Shown here piece after piece: positions 15,457-23,427 of a stretch of DNA of 64,000 nucleotides. Position 1 is the first letter of the stretch, and each line of letters begins with the position of its first letter. The notes under the pieces were generated by a model. The model saw only the letters and a list, made by a program, of their open reading frames with translations. It had not been told where the DNA came from and made no database searches. The position numbers and the translations under genes are program-made. Source of the stretch: Acidobacteriota bacterium (GTDB taxonomy: Bacteria > Acidobacteriota > Terriglobia > Bryobacterales > Bryobacteraceae); NCBI GenBank assembly GCA_016185425.1, contig JACPNQ010000043.1, positions 1 to 64,000 on the forward strand, given 5' to 3'.

Positions 15457-16673
15457 CGCCGGTGCTGTTGCTGGCGGCGGGGTTGACGCTGGCGGACCTG
15501 GAAGGGCGCTTGTTGTCGCAGAACCCGGAGTATAAGCAGGCGGAAGCAGCAGTGCGGATGGCGGAGGGGAAGCAGTTGCAGGCTGGACTTTATCCGAATC
15601 CGACGATCGGCGGGACGGGTGAGCATGTGTCGAAGGCGACACGGGGCGGGAGTATCGGCGGGTTCGTGGAGCAACAGATTGTGATGGGAGGGAAGCTGGG
15701 GATTGACCGCGGTTTGGCGGGCCAGGAATTGGAACGTGCGAGGGCGATGCAGGAGGCTTGGCGGCTACGGCTGCGAGGCCAGTTGATGGCATCGTTCTAC
15801 GAGACGCTGACGGCGGGTGAGCGAACGCGGATGCGAGCGAAGCTGACGGAGACCGCGGCCGACTCGCTGAAGATTGCGAAGGAGCTGAAGAATATCGGCC
15901 GATTGGATGAGCCGGAGATCCGGTCGGCGGAGGTGGAGGCGCAGCGTGCGGAGCTGCGGTTGGCGCAGGCGAAGCAGATGGAGCGGCGCGCGTGGACCGA
16001 ACTGGCAGCCTTGTTGAACGTGGATGTCCTGGCGCCGCAAGAGCTGGATGGACTGGTGGACGATTTGCCCGCGTTGCAGCGGGATGCGTTATGGTCGCGG
16101 ATCCGCGCGCAGAGTCCGGAGGCGGCGATGGCCGTGACAGAGCGGGCGAGAGCGGAGTTCGCACTGCGGCAGGCGAAGGCGGCGCGCATTCCCGACCTGC
16201 GAGTGCGAGGCGGACTGCGGCATAACAGCGAGTTCGGCGATGTTCCGGGTGGCCGTCCGGTCGGAGTGGAAGGCATCTTCGATGTGGGGATCGAGATTCC
16301 GATCTTCAACCGGCAACAGGGCAACTTGAAAGCGGCGCGCGCGGGGTTGGAACGTTCGCGGCTGGAGAGTACGCGCACGGAAAGGGCGCTGCAGGCACGG
16401 TTTGCGGCGGCATGGCAGAGATATGAGTCGGCGATGACGGCTGTGGAACGATACCGGGGCGAGATGCTGCCGGCGGCGCGGCAGGCGTTTGAGACGTATC
16501 AACGCAATTTCCGCGGCATGCAGGCCGAGTATTCGCGCGTGCTATCGACGCAGCGGACCTATTTCGGGCTGCAGGATGAATATATTGACTCGCTCCGGGA
16601 GGGGTGGCGAGCGGCGGCGGAGTTGGAGAGCCTGTTGCTGCTGGGTCAGGAGGCGGGCGCCTCGACCAACTGA
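15453..16673 (+). CDS. TolC-family outer-membrane efflux protein
   Basis: 406 residues with a signal-like hydrophobic start, then two long heptad-rich halves each with the outer-membrane efflux pattern (LSQNPEYKQAEAAVRMAEG; LYPNPTIGGTGEH; second half ERARAEFALRQAKAARIPDL, VGIEIPIFNRQQGNLKAARA). Closest in style to CzcC/CusC-like metal efflux channels. No inner-membrane RND or ABC partner is adjacent; coupled to the multicopper oxidase, so it likely serves copper export or detoxification. Its 3' end overlaps the convergent kinase gene by 28 bases. Confidence 0.85.
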   Translation: MTPVLLLAAGLTLADLEGRLLSQNPEYKQAEAAVRMAEGKQLQAGLYPNPTIGGTGEHVSKATRGGSIGGFVEQQIVMGGKLGIDRGLAGQELERARAMQEAWRLRLRGQLMASFYETLTAGERTRMRAKLTETAADSLKIAKELKNIGRLDEPEIRSAEVEAQRAELRLAQAKQMERRAWTELAALLNVDVLAPQELDGLVDDLPALQRDALWSRIRAQSPEAAMAVTERARAEFALRQAKAARIPDLRVRGGLRHNSEFGDVPGGRPVGVEGIFDVGIEIPIFNRQQGNLKAARAGLERSRLESTRTERALQARFAAAWQRYESAMTAVERYRGEMLPAARQAFETYQRNFRGMQAEYSRVLSTQRTYFGLQDEYIDSLREGWRAAAELESLLLLGQEAGASTN

Positions 16674-18271
16674 TGAATGGTGATGAGGAGGTCGGCTTCG
16701 CGGATCGGCTTGGTGAGATACGCGTCCATGCCGGCCTCCATGGTGAGTTCGCTGTAGCCTTGGAGGGCGTGCGCGGTGAGGGCGATGATGGGGACGCGCG
16801 GGCCATCGGCTTCGGCGGAACGGATGGCGCGCGCGGCGGTGAGTCCGTCGACGTGAGGCATCTGAATGTCCATCAAGATCAGGTCGGGCCGCTCGGCTCG
16901 CCAGCGATCGATGGCCGTTTGGCCGTCGGGAGCGGAGATGACGGAGTGGCCGTGGTGTTCCAGCATTCGGGTAACGACGGTGAGGCTGACGCGGTTATCC
17001 TCGGCAATCAGGATGCGGAGAGATTTGGCAGTGGCGGGAATCTGCGCGCGGAGTTCGGTGCCGGATGCGGGTTGGGTGTCGGGCAGCGCGAGTGTGAAGT
17101 GGAAGCGGCTGCCGTGGCCGAAATGACTGCAGACGGTGAGCGTTCCGCCGATGGCCTTGACGATTCTCGCGGCGATTGGCAGGCCGAGACCGGTGCCACC
17201 GTAGCGGCGAGTAATCGAAGAGTCGGCCTGCTCAAACGGTTGGAAGATCTGTTCGAGTTGGCCGGCCGGGATGCCGATGCCGGTGTCCTCCACTTCAATG
17301 GTCACGGCCGCGCCGGAAGGAAACGCACGGAGAGAGACGGTTCCGACCGGCGTGAATTTGATGGCGTTGGCGAGGAGGTTATGTACGACTTGGCGCAGGC
17401 GGGCGGGGTCGCCGAGCGAGTGGAGCGGCAGAGCAGGATGGAGATCCAGATGTAGTTCCAGGCCTTTTTCGGCGGCACGAACGGCAAAGAGGCGATGGGC
17501 ACCGGCGAGCAGGCCGGGTAGCGAGAACGGTGTGTTTTCCAGTTCCAGCTTGCCAGAGTCGAGCTTAGAGAGGTCGAGAACGTCGTTGAGCAGACCGAGC
17601 AGGTCGTGCGCCGACTCGCCGGCGGCGGCACTCTGGACGACGAGTACGGGGGCGATCAACTGGCCGGAAGAATTGCTTTCAGCGCCAGCTACGGCTTCGA
17701 CGGTTACGTTGGCGTCGTCGAAACGGCGGAAAGCGGCTTGATCGACCGCGGCGATGATCGTCTTCAGGCGTCGGCCATCGGATTCGAGAAGCATGCTGGC
17801 GGAGTTGGGCCAATTCGCGCCGGCCATGACGGTTGCGGCGCGCACTGTGCCCGTAACGCGGACGCGGCGAGCCTCGAAGATGGTCTTATCGATCTGACTG
17901 GCAGTGGCCGGGACCGCGGGTGGCAAAGGACCGCGACCGAGAATTTTGACGCCGCGGAGCAACAGGCAAGGGGAATAAGCGCAGGGTGCAATGTTCCCGG
18001 TGATCTCGACGCGAAGGCCTGGTTGAAGCGCCGGCAAGACGAGGCCGGCAAACGGCTGGGCGTATGCGGCGTGTTCGCCGGCCTGCAGGAACAGGAACCT
18101 GCCCGCTGGGTTGATGAACGTGACAACGGCTTCCAACCGGGCTTCGGGTCTTAACTGAACTTCAGCTCCGGTCAGGGATCGCAGCTTTGCGAGCGAATCG
18201 ACTAACCCCTCCGGTTGAGCGGCGGCGGGCAGCCAGACCGAAAGGAGGGTCAACAAGCGAACGGAATGCAA
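16646..18271 (-). CDS. hybrid histidine kinase lacking the phospho-acceptor helix
   Basis: About 541 residues from TTG 18271 (AGAGAGAG just upstream); a TTG at 18292 would coincide with a -10 element. Counted from 18292: signal-like segment 12-25; two OB-like sensor modules about 40-220; then VVQSAAAGESAHDLLGLLNDVLDLSKLDSGKLELE at about 218-252, which is only the second helix of the HisKA dimerisation domain. The usual transmembrane segment and the H-box helix (SHEIRTPL) are absent. The ATPase domain is complete (HNLLANAIKF 304, DTGIGIP 336, YGGTGLG 364), as is a receiver with Asp475 and Lys528. Probable internal deletion; autophosphorylation on its own His looks impossible. Confidence 0.85.
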   Translation of the reverse strand: MHSVRLLTLLSVWLPAAAQPEGLVDSLAKLRSLTGAEVQLRPEARLEAVVTFINPAGRFLFLQAGEHAAYAQPFAGLVLPALQPGLRVEITGNIAPCAYSPCLLLRGVKILGRGPLPPAVPATASQIDKTIFEARRVRVTGTVRAATVMAGANWPNSASMLLESDGRRLKTIIAAVDQAAFRRFDDANVTVEAVAGAESNSSGQLIAPVLVVQSAAAGESAHDLLGLLNDVLDLSKLDSGKLELENTPFSLPGLLAGAHRLFAVRAAEKGLELHLDLHPALPLHSLGDPARLRQVVHNLLANAIKFTPVGTVSLRAFPSGAAVTIEVEDTGIGIPAGQLEQIFQPFEQADSSITRRYGGTGLGLPIAARIVKAIGGTLTVCSHFGHGSRFHFTLALPDTQPASGTELRAQIPATAKSLRILIAEDNRVSLTVVTRMLEHHGHSVISAPDGQTAIDRWRAERPDLILMDIQMPHVDGLTAARAIRSAEADGPRVPIIALTAHALQGYSELTMEAGMDAYLTKPIREADLLITIHQLVEAPAS

Positions 18272-18291
18272 CGGCTCTCTCTGTATTTTCA

Positions 18292-18311
18292 ATTATAGGG
18301 CCCGTTATAAT
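18292..18311. promoter_or_regulatory. back-to-back -10 elements of divergent promoters
   Basis: ATTATA at 18292-18297 reads TATAAT on the minus strand, and TATAAT lies at 18306-18311 on the plus strand, eight bases apart and symmetric around GGGCCC. The plus element is only six bases before the GTG at 18318, so that mRNA would be leaderless. No good -35 hexamers are seen on either side. Confidence 0.45.
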
Positions 18312-18317
18312 CCGATT

Positions 18318-18719
18318 GTGGGTGTACGAATTATATTAACGGCGACGTTGTTGTTGGCGGGATGCGCGAAAGCGCCTCAGAACCCGGAGGCGGTGAAACA
18401 AGCTGTCCTTGATCACCTGGGCAAGCGCAACGATATGCTAGCGCAATCTATGAGGATAGAAGTCGTCTCGGTAAATTTCCGGGATAAGGAAGCCGACGCG
18501 GTGGTTTCCGTGTCGCCGAAAGAGGGCGGCGCGGGTATTCAGATGAACTATGCGCTGGCGATGGAGGGGGGCAAGTGGGTGGTTAAGCCGGGGGCGCAGT
18601 CGAACCCGCATGGAAAGGCGCCTATGTCGACCGGAGAACTGCCGGCGGGACATCCGCCAGTCGGAGGGTCATCGAGCGGAGCGGTTCATCCTCCACAGGC
18701 CTCCAAGGCAAATCCGTGA
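18318..18719 (+). CDS. putative lipoprotein
   Basis: 133 residues, GTG start. Residues 3-15 with lipobox LLAGC (Cys16) predict a lipid anchor. The mature part (20-95) is a small alpha/beta domain (MRIEVVSVNFRDKEADAVVSVSPKEGGAGIQMNYALAMEGGKWVVK), like NTF2-type or DUF4878-like secreted domains, followed by a Pro/Gly/His-rich tail. Its stop overlaps the GTG of the flavoprotein gene. Function unknown. Confidence 0.65.
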   Translation: MGVRIILTATLLLAGCAKAPQNPEAVKQAVLDHLGKRNDMLAQSMRIEVVSVNFRDKEADAVVSVSPKEGGAGIQMNYALAMEGGKWVVKPGAQSNPHGKAPMSTGELPAGHPPVGGSSSGAVHPPQASKANP

Positions 18720-19867
18720 AGACAGTGGCCGTGCTCGGCGGCGGTCCCGCGGGAGCGGTTGCCGCAAGGCAAGTGGCCGCGGCCGGTGTGCGCACGGTTT
18801 TGTTCGACGAGAAACTGGCGTGGGAGAAGCCCTGCGGCGGCGGCGTGACGTTCAAGGCGTATCAACAATATCCGTTCCTGCTGGAATCCGGGCTGTACCG
18901 GCGAGTGACGAACACATGCCTACACACGCGTGAGGCCGGCGCAGCGAGATTGCAGTTAGACAAGCCGATGCTGATCTTTTCGCGGCGCGATTTGAACCAG
19001 TTGCTGCTGGACCGTGCGTCGGAAGCGGGCGCGGAATTGCGTCAGACCCGTGTGCTGGGAATCGAGAGGAGCGGCGGACGTTGGATTGTGCGGACGAGCT
19101 CGGAGGAGGTTGCGGCAGACTTCGCGATTGTGGCGACGGGCGCGCGGAACCCTCTGCGTTCGACAGGCACGCGCTTTGCGGCGGGGGACAGTATGACTGC
19201 GCTTGGGTACTTCGTGCCGGACGCGCAAGAGCATATCGACATCGAGTTTTTTCGGCAGTTCGAAGGTTATGTGTGGGTGTTTCCGCGCGCGGATCATTTG
19301 TCGGTGGGTATTTGCGGGAAGGGCGAGCCGGCGCCGGCGATGCGTGCGCGCCTGGAGCGCTATATGGAAAAACGCGGGCTGCGGCGCGAGGGCGCGACCT
19401 TCTACGGACATATGCTGCCATCGCTGGAAGCCGGCACCTGGCGGAGTAATCGTCTTGCGGGGGAGGGGTGGCTGGCGGTGGGCGACGCCGGTGGACTAGT
19501 GGATCCAGTGACCGGTGAAGGTATTTACTACGCGATGCGGTCCGGTGAACTGGCGGGCGATTTGGTAGCCGCGGAAACGCCGGGCGATTACACCGCGGCG
19601 ATCAACCGGGAATTCGGCGGTGACCTGGCGTATGCGTCGACGCTGGCCCGCAGGCTGTTTCTCGGCCGCTATCTTTTCGATTCCAATACGGCGCGCCTGA
19701 TCCAGTTCCTGCGGCGCAGCCCGCGGCTGCACTCGATTGTGCAGGAGTTGTTTGCGGGCACCATGCCGTATCTCGATTTGCGGAAGCAGATCAAAGACAG
19801 TTTGCATTTGACATTGACGGAGATCGGCGTGAACGTGTTCTTGCGCCGGATGGTGAGCGAAGGATAG
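18716..19867 (+). CDS. geranylgeranyl-reductase-like FAD oxidoreductase
   Basis: 383 residues. FAD Rossmann motif VLGGGPAGAVAARQVAAAGVRTVLFDE at 5-31, CGGGV just after, a second FAD motif GWLAVGDAGGLVDPVTGEGIYYAMRSGELAG near 250-280. This is the pattern of geranylgeranyl/digeranylgeranylglycerophospholipid reductases (GGR/CrtP group). Probable role is hydrogenation of isoprenoid chains, for example of quinones, or another flavin oxidation. GTG start overlaps the lipoprotein stop; hemL follows two bases after the stop, suggesting one transcript. Confidence 0.8.
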   Translation: MKTVAVLGGGPAGAVAARQVAAAGVRTVLFDEKLAWEKPCGGGVTFKAYQQYPFLLESGLYRRVTNTCLHTREAGAARLQLDKPMLIFSRRDLNQLLLDRASEAGAELRQTRVLGIERSGGRWIVRTSSEEVAADFAIVATGARNPLRSTGTRFAAGDSMTALGYFVPDAQEHIDIEFFRQFEGYVWVFPRADHLSVGICGKGEPAPAMRARLERYMEKRGLRREGATFYGHMLPSLEAGTWRSNRLAGEGWLAVGDAGGLVDPVTGEGIYYAMRSGELAGDLVAAETPGDYTAAINREFGGDLAYASTLARRLFLGRYLFDSNTARLIQFLRRSPRLHSIVQELFAGTMPYLDLRKQIKDSLHLTLTEIGVNVFLRRMVSEG

Positions 19868-19869
19868 GA

Positions 19870-21126
19870 ATGAATATAGTTCGATCGGAAGCATTGTTGG
19901 CCCGGGGGCAGGAGTTGGTTCCGGGCGGGGTGAACTCGCCTGTGCGGGCATTTCGAAGCGTTGGCGGCACGCCGCGATTCATAGCGAAGGCAAACGGCGC
20001 GCGCCTTTGGGACGTTGATGGGAATGAGTACATCGACTACATCGGCTCCTGGGGTCCGATGTTGCTGGGACACCGGCATCCGGAGATCCTGACGGCGATT
20101 GAGGACGCGCTCGCGATCGGTACCAGCTTCGGTGCGCCGACGGAGCGGGAGATCGAACTGGCGGAGGAGATCCGCGACGCCGTTCCCTCAATGGAGATGA
20201 TGCGGCTGGTGAATTCGGGGACGGAAGCGACGATGTCCGCACTGCGTGTCGCACGCGGATTCACGGGGCGCGAGCTGACGATCAAGTTCGAAGGGTGCTA
20301 TCACGGCCATGTCGATTCGCTGCTGGTGAAGGCCGGGAGCGGCATGGCGACGCTGGGGATAGCCGACACGGCCGGCGTGCCGAAAGCGTTCGCCGATACG
20401 ACACTGGCGCTGCCGTATAACAGCGTGGAAGCTTTGGAACGCGCGTTCGCGGCGCATGGCGCGAACATCGCCGCGGTGATCCTGGAGCCGGTGGTCGGCA
20501 ATATGGGCTGCGTGATTCCAACAGCGGCGTTTCTACAAGCGTTGGTTACGTTGACGAGGCAGCATCGGGCGCTGCTGATCTTTGACGAGGTGATGACCGG
20601 TTTCCGCGTGGCGCGCGGAGGCGCGCAGGCGCTGTTCGGCATTGTGCCGGACCTGTCGACGTTTGGAAAGGTGATCGGCGGGGGACTGCCGATCGGAGCC
20701 TACGGCGGACGGAAGGAGATTATGCAATGCGTGGCGCCGGTGGGGAACGTGTATCAGGCCGGAACGTTGTCGGGCAATCCGCTGGCAGTGAGCGCCGGGC
20801 TAGCGATGCTGCGCCATATTCGAATGCATCCGGAGATCTACGCGCAGTTGGAGGCGAAAGCAGCGGCGTTGTGCGGCGAGCTGCCCGCGGGGGTTACGTT
20901 GAATCGTGCCGGTTCGATGTTCACGTTGTTCTTCACGAGGCAGGCGGTGACAGACTACGAATCGGCCAAGACATCCGATACGGCGCGATTCGGCAAATTC
21001 TTCCATCACATGCTGGAGCGCGGCGTCTATTTTCCGCCCTCGCAGTATGAGGCGGCGTTCCTTTCGACAGCCCACACAGACGCGGATATTGCGCACACAC
21101 GCAAAGCCATCGCCGAGTTCTTCTGA
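19870..21126 (+). CDS. hemL: glutamate-1-semialdehyde 2,1-aminomutase
   Basis: 418 residues, normal for the family. It converts glutamate-1-semialdehyde to 5-aminolevulinate, the C5-pathway entry to heme and B12 in the cytoplasm. Visible signatures: LVPGGVNSPVRAF near the N-terminus, GSWGPMLLGHRHP, NSGTEATMSALRVARGFTGR, IFDEVMTGFRVA (Asp for the pyridine N), and TFGKVIGGGLPIGAYGG with the PLP-binding Lys at about 267. Follows the GG-reductase-like gene by two bases. High certainty. Confidence 0.97.
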   Translation: MNIVRSEALLARGQELVPGGVNSPVRAFRSVGGTPRFIAKANGARLWDVDGNEYIDYIGSWGPMLLGHRHPEILTAIEDALAIGTSFGAPTEREIELAEEIRDAVPSMEMMRLVNSGTEATMSALRVARGFTGRELTIKFEGCYHGHVDSLLVKAGSGMATLGIADTAGVPKAFADTTLALPYNSVEALERAFAAHGANIAAVILEPVVGNMGCVIPTAAFLQALVTLTRQHRALLIFDEVMTGFRVARGGAQALFGIVPDLSTFGKVIGGGLPIGAYGGRKEIMQCVAPVGNVYQAGTLSGNPLAVSAGLAMLRHIRMHPEIYAQLEAKAAALCGELPAGVTLNRAGSMFTLFFTRQAVTDYESAKTSDTARFGKFFHHMLERGVYFPPSQYEAAFLSTAHTDADIAHTRKAIAEFF

Positions 21127-21161
21127 AGCGGCTTGTTGTATGCTGACACGGAGGAAAATTG

Positions 21162-22208
21162 ATGAGCTCAAAGAACGCTTCCCCCGCGCTGCACAACGCG
21201 ATGTGGCCCGGGCTAGTTGGCAAAGGCCCGGATTCCGAACCGCCTATTTCGCTGGAAAAAATGCTGGACCTGACTACCGGCGCGTCCGTGGATGGTGTGA
21301 AGTTTGACGGCGTTGACCTGTTTCTATCCTTGCCGCACACGGACATCGATTCCACGGACGATGACCTGAAGAAGTTGGCTGACGATATCGGTGGACGCGG
21401 GCTGCGGGTTGGATCCCTGGTTGCGCCGGTGTGGGGACCGACCGGTGGCGGTTCGGCGATGGGGGACGACGCGGAGCAAGAAAAATTCTTGACGCAAGTT
21501 CGGAAGGCATGCCGGATTGGGAAGAAGTTGAAGGATCTTGGTGTCCGGAAATACGGGGTGGTTCGTATCGACTCGGCGACGGGTCCGCATGACTGGCTCT
21601 CCAATCCGGAGGCGGGGACGAAGCGAATCGCAGAGACGTTCCGCAAGGCTTGCGATATAGCGGATCAGTTTGGCGAACGGCTGGCGGCGGAAGGCGAAAT
21701 CTGTTGGGCGGGCATGCATAGCTGGCGGCAGAATGTGAAGCTGCTGGAAACAGTGGGGAGGCCAGAGACATTGGGTTTTCAGGCCGATATGGCGCATACG
21801 ATGCTTTTCACGATGGGCTATAACGCACCCGAGGACCGGCTACTGCCAGAGGGATTTGACTGGAGCGACGGCGCGGCGCTGGCGGAGGCATATCGAACCA
21901 TGGCGCGCGCGCTGCGCCCATGGATGATCGACTTCCATGTGGCGCAAAACGATGGAACTGTGAAGGGTTCGGGTTCGCACGATAAGACTGGGCGCCACTG
22001 CCAGCCGTTCGATCCGAACGGGCGCCTGGACATTGCTCGCGATTCGGGAGCGTGGCTCCGAGACGATGCGGGTAACCTGACGCGCGCCGTGCAGCATATC
22101 TGCTGGGACGGGTGCATGTTCTCCAACGAAGTGATGCTGAATCCGCAGACCTGGAACGAAGTGCTGCAGGCGATGATTTCCGTTCGCAATGCGCACGGGT
22201 GGAATTAA
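21162..22208 (+). CDS. sugar phosphate isomerase/epimerase-like TIM-barrel protein
   Basis: 348 residues from ATG 21162, seven bases after GGAGG; a TTG one codon earlier is less likely. The fold pattern (GVDLFLSLPHTD, RGLRVGSLVAPVWGP, EICWAGMHSW, GFQADMAHTMLFT, DFHVAQND) matches xylose-isomerase-like TIM barrels with metal-binding Glu, Asp, His residues. Three bases separate it from the Gfo/Idh/MocA gene; such pairs act together on uncommon sugars or cyclitols in Acidobacteria and Planctomycetes (family knowledge). Substrate unknown. Confidence 0.75.
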   Translation: MSSKNASPALHNAMWPGLVGKGPDSEPPISLEKMLDLTTGASVDGVKFDGVDLFLSLPHTDIDSTDDDLKKLADDIGGRGLRVGSLVAPVWGPTGGGSAMGDDAEQEKFLTQVRKACRIGKKLKDLGVRKYGVVRIDSATGPHDWLSNPEAGTKRIAETFRKACDIADQFGERLAAEGEICWAGMHSWRQNVKLLETVGRPETLGFQADMAHTMLFTMGYNAPEDRLLPEGFDWSDGAALAEAYRTMARALRPWMIDFHVAQNDGTVKGSGSHDKTGRHCQPFDPNGRLDIARDSGAWLRDDAGNLTRAVQHICWDGCMFSNEVMLNPQTWNEVLQAMISVRNAHGWN

Positions 22209-22211
22209 CTT

Positions 22212-23354
22212 ATGAAAAAACTCCGCATTGGAATGATTGGATACGGATTCATGGGACGCACGCACTCCAATGCGTTCCGTTCCGTGAATAACTTCTTCGA
22301 TGTGCCGTATGAGCCGGTGTTGCAGACGATCTGCGCGCGCAACGAGGAGCGTGCCGGCAAGTTCGCATCGAACTGGGGCTTTGCTTCCACCGAGACAGAC
22401 TGGCGAAAAGTCGTGGCCTCGCCCGATATTGACCTGATCGACATTGCGAGCCCGAACGATACTCATGCCGAAATCGCCATCGCCGCCGCCGAGGCCGGCA
22501 AGATGGTGATGTGCGAGAAGCCTTTGGGGCGGAACGGCGCGGAATCGGAAGCGATCGTCGACGCCGTGGAAAAGGCGGGCGTGCCAAATATGGTTTGGTA
22601 CAACTATCGCCGCGTTCCCGCGGTGACATTGGCGAAGCAGTTGATCGACGAAGGCCGTTTGGGCCGTATCTTCCACTACCGCGCGAAATTCCTGCAGGAT
22701 TGGACGATCTCGACCGACTTGCCCCAGGGCGGGGAAGGATTGTGGCGGCTGGACGTGAAGGTCGCCGGCAGCGGTGTGACCGGCGACTTGCTGGCGCATT
22801 GTATCGACACGGCGATGTGGTTGAACGGGGGAATCGAAGAGGTTTCAGCGGTCACCGAGACGTTTATCAAGTCGAGGAAGCACAACTTGACGGGCGCCGT
22901 GGAACCGGTGGGGATTGACGACGCAAGCCTTTTCCTGGCGCGTTTTAAGAACGGCTCGCTGGCGACCTTCGAGGCGACTCGTTATGCCCGCGGGCACAAG
23001 GCGCTGTACACGCTGGAGATTAACGGCGAAGACGCATCGATCATGTGGGATTTGCACGACTTGCACCGGCTGCAGTACTTCGACCACAAAGACGAAGGCA
23101 GACTGCGCGGTTGGAAGAACGTGCACATCACCGACCGGGAACATCCTTACATGGCGAATTGGTGGGTACCCGGCTTGCAGATTGGATACGAGCACACGTT
23201 CATTCACCAGGTGGCGGATTTCCTGACGGCAGTTGGCGGCGGAAAGGCGGCGCCGCCGACATTTCGCGATGGATTGGCTACGGACGACGTGACGGATGCC
23301 GTGCTGCAGGCTGCCGCGACGCGGAGTTGGACGAAGGTGAAGGAACGCGCGTAG
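22212..23354 (+). CDS. Gfo/Idh/MocA-family oxidoreductase
   Basis: 380 residues. N-terminal NAD(P)-binding fold (LRIGMIGYGFMGRTHSNAF at 3-21), catalytic-region motif CEKPLGRNGAE at about 97-107, and a C-terminal alpha/beta domain with YRAKFLQDW and GDLLAHCIDTAMWLNG containing the usual His. Likely an NAD(P)-dependent sugar or inositol dehydrogenase. Coupled to the preceding TIM-barrel isomerase. Confidence 0.9.
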   Translation: MKKLRIGMIGYGFMGRTHSNAFRSVNNFFDVPYEPVLQTICARNEERAGKFASNWGFASTETDWRKVVASPDIDLIDIASPNDTHAEIAIAAAEAGKMVMCEKPLGRNGAESEAIVDAVEKAGVPNMVWYNYRRVPAVTLAKQLIDEGRLGRIFHYRAKFLQDWTISTDLPQGGEGLWRLDVKVAGSGVTGDLLAHCIDTAMWLNGGIEEVSAVTETFIKSRKHNLTGAVEPVGIDDASLFLARFKNGSLATFEATRYARGHKALYTLEINGEDASIMWDLHDLHRLQYFDHKDEGRLRGWKNVHITDREHPYMANWWVPGLQIGYEHTFIHQVADFLTAVGGGKAAPPTFRDGLATDDVTDAVLQAAATRSWTKVKERA

Positions 23355-23427
23355 AGTCGGCGCGCGCATTGGCCAGCCAGTCGATTATCCACTTCCGCGG
23401 TAATGAGAGAATGGGTTCCGCCGCTAC

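Noticed and set aside
14545..16164. 539-codon open frame antisense to the multicopper oxidase and TolC genes
   Set aside because: Pro/Ser/Arg/His-rich shadow translation; both plus-strand genes have full conserved motifs.
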